DNA of 64,000 nt, from contig JABTVC010000001.1 in assembly GCA_015075005.1 (NCBI GenBank), forward strand, positions 992,001-1,056,000, given 5' to 3'. Source of the DNA: Planctomycetia bacterium (GTDB lineage: Bacteria; Planctomycetota; Brocadiia; Brocadiales; Brocadiaceae). The notes beneath the pieces are model-generated. The model did no database searches, was not told where the DNA came from, and was given only the letters and a program-made list of their open reading frames with translations. Below are positions 59,023 to 64,000 of this stretch, one piece after another (the first letter of the stretch is position 1; each line of letters begins with the position of its first letter). Made by a program: the position numbers and the translations under genes.

Positions 59023-60367
59023 ATGGAGCTCTACACAAAAGTGTGGGTTGACGTTCTTCAAGATATTCGGGAAAAGGTAGGTCCATTGCGATATAACCTA
59101 TGGTTTAAAAATACTCGGCTTGAATCCTTTCATGAGAACTGCGCGAATATTGTTGTGCCAAATGTGTTTACTCAGGTATGGTTGCAGGAAAATTTTTCAA
59201 ATGTATTGAGGGAGGGTATTGGAAAGTTAATAAATAGTAAAGATCTGAATATAAAATTTTCTATCGTTAAAAATGGTCATGGAGAAAATGTTACAACGGC
59301 GATTGATCCTTTATCCGAGAAAATAATAGAGAGTAATAAAACAAATTTACCGGTAAATAGAAATCTAAAGTTAGAAGATTTTGTGGTGGGTACGAATAAC
59401 AGGCTTGCATATACTGCAGCCCTTGAAATTATTAAGGACAAATACCCCCCTTTTAATCCTCTTTTTATCCATGGTCCTGTTGGTGTTGGGAAAACTCATA
59501 TCCTTCAGGGGGTGTGGAATCACATTAAAGAAAAACAAAATATAAATGCTATCTATATGCCTGCAGAGAAATGGACAAATGAATTCATCTATTCACTGCA
59601 AAAGGGAAAAATGGAATCGTTCAGACAAAAATTTAGAAATACGGATATATTTCTTATTGATGATGTTCATTTCTTTTCCAATAAGCATGGTGTACAAGAG
59701 GAATTTTTGCATACGTTTAACGCATTGTACGAATTATCAAAAAGGATTATATTTGCTAGTGATGCTCATCCAAAAATGATTGGACAGTTAAAAGAGAACC
59801 TTGCAAGTCGATTTATGTCGGGAATGATTACCAAGATAGATAGACCTGATTATGCAACAAGGCTTTTGATCCTGAGAGCAAAAGCCGGAAAATTTGATGT
59901 GCATTTTCCGGAAGAAGTGTTAGAGTTTGTTGCGGAAAGATTCGATGGCAATGTGAGAGAAGTTGAAAGTGCACTGACGACGCTGTCTGCCCATGCCAAA
60001 TTTAATGAGAAAAAAATAGATATCCACTTAGCGAGCGATGTTTTGGAAGAGTTTTTCTTGGCAGAAGGAAAAATTATCAAAATTAATGAGATCGAAACAG
60101 CAATATTAAATTATTTCAACATCTCATGCAGCAGCTTCATTCGAACAAAAACAAAATCCATCTCATTTCCACAGCAAATATGTATGTATTTGATAAAAAA
60201 CATTACTGAATTGGTCGTATCAGCAAATTGGGAATTATTTCACCAGCAAGAAACATTCAACAGTTATGTTTGCTATAAAGAAGGTGAAAGACCAAATTGA
60301 TAGTGATAAACAGTTCAAGATGTTTATAGATGCAATGATAGAAAAAATTAAAAAGGAAAAAAAGTGA
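59023..60367 (+). CDS. dnaA: Chromosomal replication initiator DnaA (frameshifted in domain IV)
   Basis: ATG 59023 lies behind AGGGGAC. Domain I about 1-80 (VWVDVLQDIREKVGPLRYNLWF), linker to about 115, AAA+ domain III with Walker A GPVGVGKTH near 151 and Walker B IFLIDDVHFF near 210, and the sensor ASRFMSGM. Domain IV begins IETAILNYFNISCSSF. The literal frame then turns into nonsense and stops at 60300. Removing one G from GG at 60213-60214 restores the DnaA signature: SYQQIGNYFTSKKHSTVMFA (normally ...GxxxRDHTTV...) and an end at 60365-60367, 447 residues. Lys replaces the usual first basic residues (SKKHSTV). DnaA is essential, so a sequence error is the likeliest reason for the break. 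Confidence 0.9.
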
Positions 60368-60451
60368 ATTACACAGTTTCATGTCAGTATGAAAAACGAT
60401 AGATAATTTTTAGAATTACATGAGGGGTGCCTGGTTACGGTTTGTAGTGGA

Positions 60452-61522
60452 ATGCGTTGTTTAGAAAAATTAAAGAAAAAATTAAAGGAAGAAAACGTAG
60501 GTGGGTTATTAATTACGAATGAAACAAACGTTCATTATATTACAAATTTTACCGGTTCCGAAAGTGTTCTTTTAATTACACCGGATAGTGATTATTTATT
60601 TACAGATTTTAGATATGTTGAGCAAGCACAGCAAGATATACCGTGGATTAAGATCGTAGAAAAAAAAGTTTCTTTAATAAAAACAATTTGTGGAAAAATA
60701 AAACGGCTTAAGATTAAAAAGCTCTACATTGAATCTTTACATCTCACGTTTGATCAATATGATGAAATTACAAAGAATACGTCAGGAATTCATATTGTAC
60801 CAACAAAAGGAATCATTGAAGGGTATCGGAAACGAAAAACACGGGACGAATTGGAGAAAATACAAACAGCCATTAATATTGCTGAAAAAGCATATTATAA
60901 AATTAGAAAGAAGATACTAACAGGGGTATCAGAAAAAAAATTAGCAGACTTTCTGGAGTTCGAAATAAGAAATCAAGGTGGCGAAAAAAGTTCTTTCGAA
61001 ATAATTTGTGCAGCAGGACCTCGTGCTTCACAACCTCATGCACGTGTAACAGCCAGAACGATAGATAAAAAAGATGCGGTCTTAATCGATTGGGGTGCAT
61101 GTTTCCGGTTTTACAATTCCGACTTGACAAGAATTAGTTTCGTAGATAAAATATCCACCGAATTTAAGACGATATACCAAATAGTGTTAGATGCACAACG
61201 TTTTGCTATTGATAGTGTAAGGCCAGGCCGGATGGCAAAGGAAGTTGATTATGCAGCGAGGAATTATATTGCAAAAAAGGGGTTTTCGAAGTGTTTCGGC
61301 CACGGAGTAGGACACGGTATTGGACTTGAGGTTCATGAGGGTCCCACCATTAATAAAAGAAGCAAGGAAATATTAGAAGAGGATATGGTGTTTACCATTG
61401 AACCTGGAATATATATTCCCGGAGTAGGGGGTGTGCGTATAGAAGACATGGTATTAGTAAATTCCGGAGGTTGTAATGTTTTAAGTAGTGTACCAAAAGA
61501 GTTGAAGGATATAATACTATAA
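60452..61522 (+). CDS. pepP: Xaa-Pro aminopeptidase (M24 family)
   Basis: A 356-residue M24 metallopeptidase. An N-terminal creatinase-like domain (NVHYITNFTGSESVLLITP) precedes the catalytic fold with metal ligands in DWGACFRFYNSDLTR (two Asp), GHGVGHGIGLEVHEGP (His), IEPGIYIPG (Glu) and VRIEDM (Glu). It removes an N-terminal residue before proline. It comes just before accB and accC, as in many bacteria where pepP/pepQ, efp and the biotin genes cluster; efp is not present here. Confidence 0.92.
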   Translation: MRCLEKLKKKLKEENVGGLLITNETNVHYITNFTGSESVLLITPDSDYLFTDFRYVEQAQQDIPWIKIVEKKVSLIKTICGKIKRLKIKKLYIESLHLTFDQYDEITKNTSGIHIVPTKGIIEGYRKRKTRDELEKIQTAINIAEKAYYKIRKKILTGVSEKKLADFLEFEIRNQGGEKSSFEIICAAGPRASQPHARVTARTIDKKDAVLIDWGACFRFYNSDLTRISFVDKISTEFKTIYQIVLDAQRFAIDSVRPGRMAKEVDYAARNYIAKKGFSKCFGHGVGHGIGLEVHEGPTINKRSKEILEEDMVFTIEPGIYIPGVGGVRIEDMVLVNSGGCNVLSSVPKELKDIIL

Positions 61523-61725
61523 TTAAAAGAGATATTATGTCTGCATAACGCACAAATAAAAACAACTAATCTGTCCGGCTCATCAGTTGTCCACCGCTTT
61601 TCTGTTCCATATTTCTCCGCTTTATACTTACAGTAAAAGTATTCCTTTTATGTGTGGGTAGAAGGATTTGTTGGCTTTCCTGTTTAATAATTAAAAACGA
61701 AACTCCAAATTTTAAGGAATGGAAA

Positions 61726-62187
61726 ATGAGTATTATAGACAAGGTAAAGCAATTAATTTCAATTATGAATGAAAATAAATTGTCTGAGATTGAAATTCAG
61801 GAAGATGTTACAAAAATACGAATTAAAAAAGGTGAAATTGATTATATTCATACAGCCTCATCATCTCCTATCCCTTCTATGTATCCGCAGCAGTTAGGGC
61901 AAAAAAATCCGATGCAGGTATTGCCAAAAGAAAATGAAAACTTTGTAGAGATTATTTCACCAATGGTGGGTACGTTTTATCGGGCTAATGCCCCCGGCGC
62001 CGACCCTTGTGTGAATGTGGGAGATTGTGTTAACGATGAAACAGTAGTTTGTATAATTGAGGCAATGAAGATAATGAACGAAGTAAAAGCAGAGACGACT
62101 GGTGAAATTATTGATGTTTATGTAAATGATGGAGAGGCAGTAGAGTACGGACAGCCGCTATTTAGTGTTAAACCCTCTCCGAAATAA
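61726..62187 (+). CDS. accB: Biotin carboxyl carrier protein of acetyl-CoA carboxylase
   Basis: A 153-residue protein. ATG 61726 (MSIIDKVKQLI) behind AAGGAA is the start that fits AccB; the frame open from 61654 adds unrelated residues. A flexible Pro/Ser/Gln-rich linker leads to the biotinyl domain from about 72: ISPMVGTFYRA and IIEAMKIMNEV with biotinylated Lys115. Two extra cysteines sit in PGADPCVNVGDCVN. It carries carboxybiotin between AccC and the transferase for fatty acid synthesis. Confidence 0.95.
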   Translation: MSIIDKVKQLISIMNENKLSEIEIQEDVTKIRIKKGEIDYIHTASSSPIPSMYPQQLGQKNPMQVLPKENENFVEIISPMVGTFYRANAPGADPCVNVGDCVNDETVVCIIEAMKIMNEVKAETTGEIIDVYVNDGEAVEYGQPLFSVKPSPK

Positions 62188-62241
62188 CGTTATTGTGATT
62201 TACTCCAAGAGGAAATTAATGACTGGCGGATATCGAGTAAT

Positions 62242-63594
62242 ATGTTTTCAAGGATAATGATTGCAAATCGAGGTGAGATTGCCCTGCGGATTATCAGGGC
62301 CTGCCGAGAAATGGGCATAGAAACTGTTGCAATATGTTCGAAATCGGACAAGAACGCGATGTACTTAAAACAAGCAGATATTTCCGTGTGCATTGGTCCT
62401 TCGGATGCAGAGGGAAGCTACCTTAATATTCCTAGTATAATTAGTGCAGCAGAGGTAACTGATATTGAAGCTATTCATCCGGGATATGGTTTTTTAGCGG
62501 AGGCAAGTCATTTTGCAGAGGTGTGTGAATCTTCCAAGATAATATTTATTGGTCCTAAATCAGAAGTATTAAAAAAACTTGGGAATAAGACCGAGGCAAG
62601 AAAAATTGCCATTGCTAATAAAATCCCTGTAGTTCCGGGCAGTGAATCTGTTGTAAAAAGTCAGCAACAAGCGTTGGATGTAGCGCACAAGATTGGATAT
62701 CCTGTGATTATTAAAGCATCTTCCGGTGGTGGCGGGCGAGGAATGCGTGTCACGCACAATGATATAAGCCTGGTAAACTCATTGGCAGTTGCCCAGCGGG
62801 AAGCAGAATCTGCCTTTAAGGATCCCTCTATTTACATAGAAAAATACGTAGAAGACGCCCGTCATGTAGAGGTGCAAATATTTGGTGATAATTATGGTAA
62901 TATTATCCATTTAGGTGAGAGGGACTGTACTTTGCAACGGAGGCACCAAAAACTTATTGAAGAATCACCTTCTCCTCATATTTCAGAGCGCTGGCGCGAG
63001 GATATGTGTAAGGCGGCACTCAAGATAGCAAAGGCCGTAAATTATACAAATGCAGGCACCGTGGAATTTTTGGTAGACAAACTTGGTAATTTTTATTTTA
63101 TAGAAGTAAATACCCGTTTACAGGTAGAACACCCTGTTACCGAGATGGTGACAGGCATTGATTTGGTAAAACAACAAATAAGGATTGCTTATGGTGAGCG
63201 ATTGAACATAAAACAGAAACGGGTCAGACCTCGGGGCGTTGCGATAGAATGCCGCATTAACGCTGAAGACCCGCAAAATGGATTCCGGCCTAACCCGGGA
63301 AAGATTACTCTGTATAATCCACCGGGAGGAAGGGGGGTGAGGGTCGATTCCCATGTGTATTCTGGTTATGAGATTTCCCCATATTATGATTCGATGATTT
63401 CAAAGTTGATTGTGCATCAAAAGACACGTGAAGAAGCAATTGCCTGTATGAAAAGAGCGTTAAAGGAATATATAATTGAAGGCATTAAAACGACTATTCC
63501 GTTAAACCTGGAGCTCATATCGCATCCGCAATTTGCAAGTGGAGAGATAAATACTAATTTTGTAGAGAACTTGTTAGCAAAAAATCAACATTAG
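62242..63594 (+). CDS. accC: Biotin carboxylase subunit of acetyl-CoA carboxylase
   Basis: A 450-residue ATP-grasp enzyme that carboxylates biotin on AccB. Landmarks: [30 protein letters not shown], the glycine-rich loop [27 protein letters not shown], and [15 protein letters not shown] with the catalytic Glu/Arg. Length matches the family (about 447). It follows accB by 54 bases in one operon. Confidence 0.97.
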   Translation: MFSRIMIANRGEIALRIIRACREMGIETVAICSKSDKNAMYLKQADISVCIGPSDAEGSYLNIPSIISAAEVTDIEAIHPGYGFLAEASHFAEVCESSKIIFIGPKSEVLKKLGNKTEARKIAIANKIPVVPGSESVVKSQQQALDVAHKIGYPVIIKASSGGGGRGMRVTHNDISLVNSLAVAQREAESAFKDPSIYIEKYVEDARHVEVQIFGDNYGNIIHLGERDCTLQRRHQKLIEESPSPHISERWREDMCKAALKIAKAVNYTNAGTVEFLVDKLGNFYFIEVNTRLQVEHPVTEMVTGIDLVKQQIRIAYGERLNIKQKRVRPRGVAIECRINAEDPQNGFRPNPGKITLYNPPGGRGVRVDSHVYSGYEISPYYDSMISKLIVHQKTREEAIACMKRALKEYIIEGIKTTIPLNLELISHPQFASGEINTNFVENLLAKNQH

Positions 63595-63946
63595 GAATAC
63601 GGTAATTTTTTCTTGACTCCATTTTGAAAGCATGCTAACCTATCGTACGCTATATTATGGGCCGTTTATCAGAAATCAAGCGCATAGAAAGACTTCGTAT
63701 CTGGGTTTTTTATATCGAGGAAGATTTCTTAAATAGCGGGTTTTTGCACTACCAGTTATAAGGCCTTTTGCAAAATTCTCAAACGGAACAGCTGGTTTTG
63801 TGGCGTGTAATGTGGTATTAGGAAATGGGTAGTATGTTTGAAAAAACTGTGCTTGATGCAGTGTTGTTGTGAAGGGTAAAATTTATAATATATTTTAAGT
63901 TGGGTAGTATTATTTATTTTTCTTGGTAGAGGAAAGGAGCTTGTAA
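63595..63946. other. Intergenic region after accC
   Basis: 352 bp without a gene. A weak promoter pattern (TTGACT 63613-63618, 17-base spacer, TAACCT 63636-63641) is the only feature; nothing else was seen. Confidence 0.35.
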
Positions 63947-64000
63947 ATGTTTGTAGGTAGAAAGGTTGTATATTTTATAGGAGGCATTATAGTTTCTGTT
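63947..64000 (+). CDS. Start of a gene for an exported or membrane protein (partial)
   Basis: ATG 63947 follows AAAGGAG (63933-63939) by 7 bases. The 18 visible codons read MFVGRKVVYFIGGIIVSV, a short basic start then a hydrophobic stretch, consistent with a signal peptide or membrane anchor. The gene runs out of the window, so no family can be named. Confidence 0.6.
   Translation, partial: MFVGRKVVYFIGGIIVSV

Noticed and set aside
1..64000. CRISPR array, tRNA and rRNA genes
   Set aside because: No regularly spaced repeats of the right size, no cloverleaf or conserved rRNA sequence was noticed in either strand; a dedicated scan was not possible.

Overview
The window reads as a stretch of chromosome from a Gram-negative, rather AT-rich bacterium with a cytochrome-c-capable periplasm. 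Small secreted proteins carry haem-c motifs, an outer-membrane export barrel is present, and there are cobalamin-type radical SAM proteins, DUF362/ferredoxin, PilZ/GGDEF/HDOD signalling proteins and a dnaA-pepP-accB-accC neighbourhood. The mix would fit an anammox-type planctomycete (Ca. Brocadiales), but nothing here is diagnostic, so this is an inference. No rRNA, tRNA or CRISPR array was seen.

Layout. 1-1064: tail of an unknown gene, then a nucleotidyltransferase/HEPN toxin-antitoxin pair whose HEPN gene is cut by a small palindrome-rich insertion. 1065-3157: IS1634-type element with 18-bp terminal inverted repeats and a frameshifted transposase. 3469-20019: an exopolysaccharide locus. It has two tandem BcsA-like glycosyltransferases with C-terminal PilZ pairs, a TPR protein, a hybrid histidine kinase, an HPt protein, a REC-GGDEF-HD-GYP protein, an HDOD protein, a TPR/beta-barrel (BcsC/PgaA-like) exporter and a GH8 lipoprotein. 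Together these look like a c-di-GMP- and phosphorelay-controlled system making and exporting a cellulose-like beta-glucan; no BcsB is present. 20101-27530: a radical SAM protein, an aldehyde dehydrogenase, a Lon-like protein without the catalytic serine, small zinc-knuckle proteins, a metallo-beta-lactamase hydrolase and an ArnT-like glycosyltransferase. 27569-30442: three exported proteins with CX2CH or CX4CH haem motifs, one ending exactly in CNFCH, then a dolichyl-phosphate-mannose-synthase-like GT2.

30518-39882 is a 9.4-kb integrative element bounded by an exact 21-bp direct repeat. It carries a RelE/HigB-like toxin with HTH antitoxin, a DUF1566 protein whose tail looks like a diversity-generating-retroelement target, a primase-helicase, small HTH proteins, a D12 adenine methylase, a coiled-coil protein and a tyrosine recombinase. 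40017-43074 is one large PAS/GAF/GGDEF cyclase. 43464-55637 holds two paralogous B12-type radical SAM genes on either side of a giant (about 2900 aa) repetitive surface protein. 55874-58480: a DUF362/ferredoxin protein and an MgtE-type transporter. 58481-59022: a probable oriC with DnaA-box-like 9-mers and a strong promoter, then dnaA, pepP, accB, accC and the start of another exported or membrane protein.

A caution for every reader: at least 15 conserved reading frames, including dnaA, are broken by single-base gains or losses, most in short homopolymer runs. Many of these are probably sequence errors rather than real pseudogenes. Where a frame can be restored, the coordinates given cover the whole reconstructed gene.
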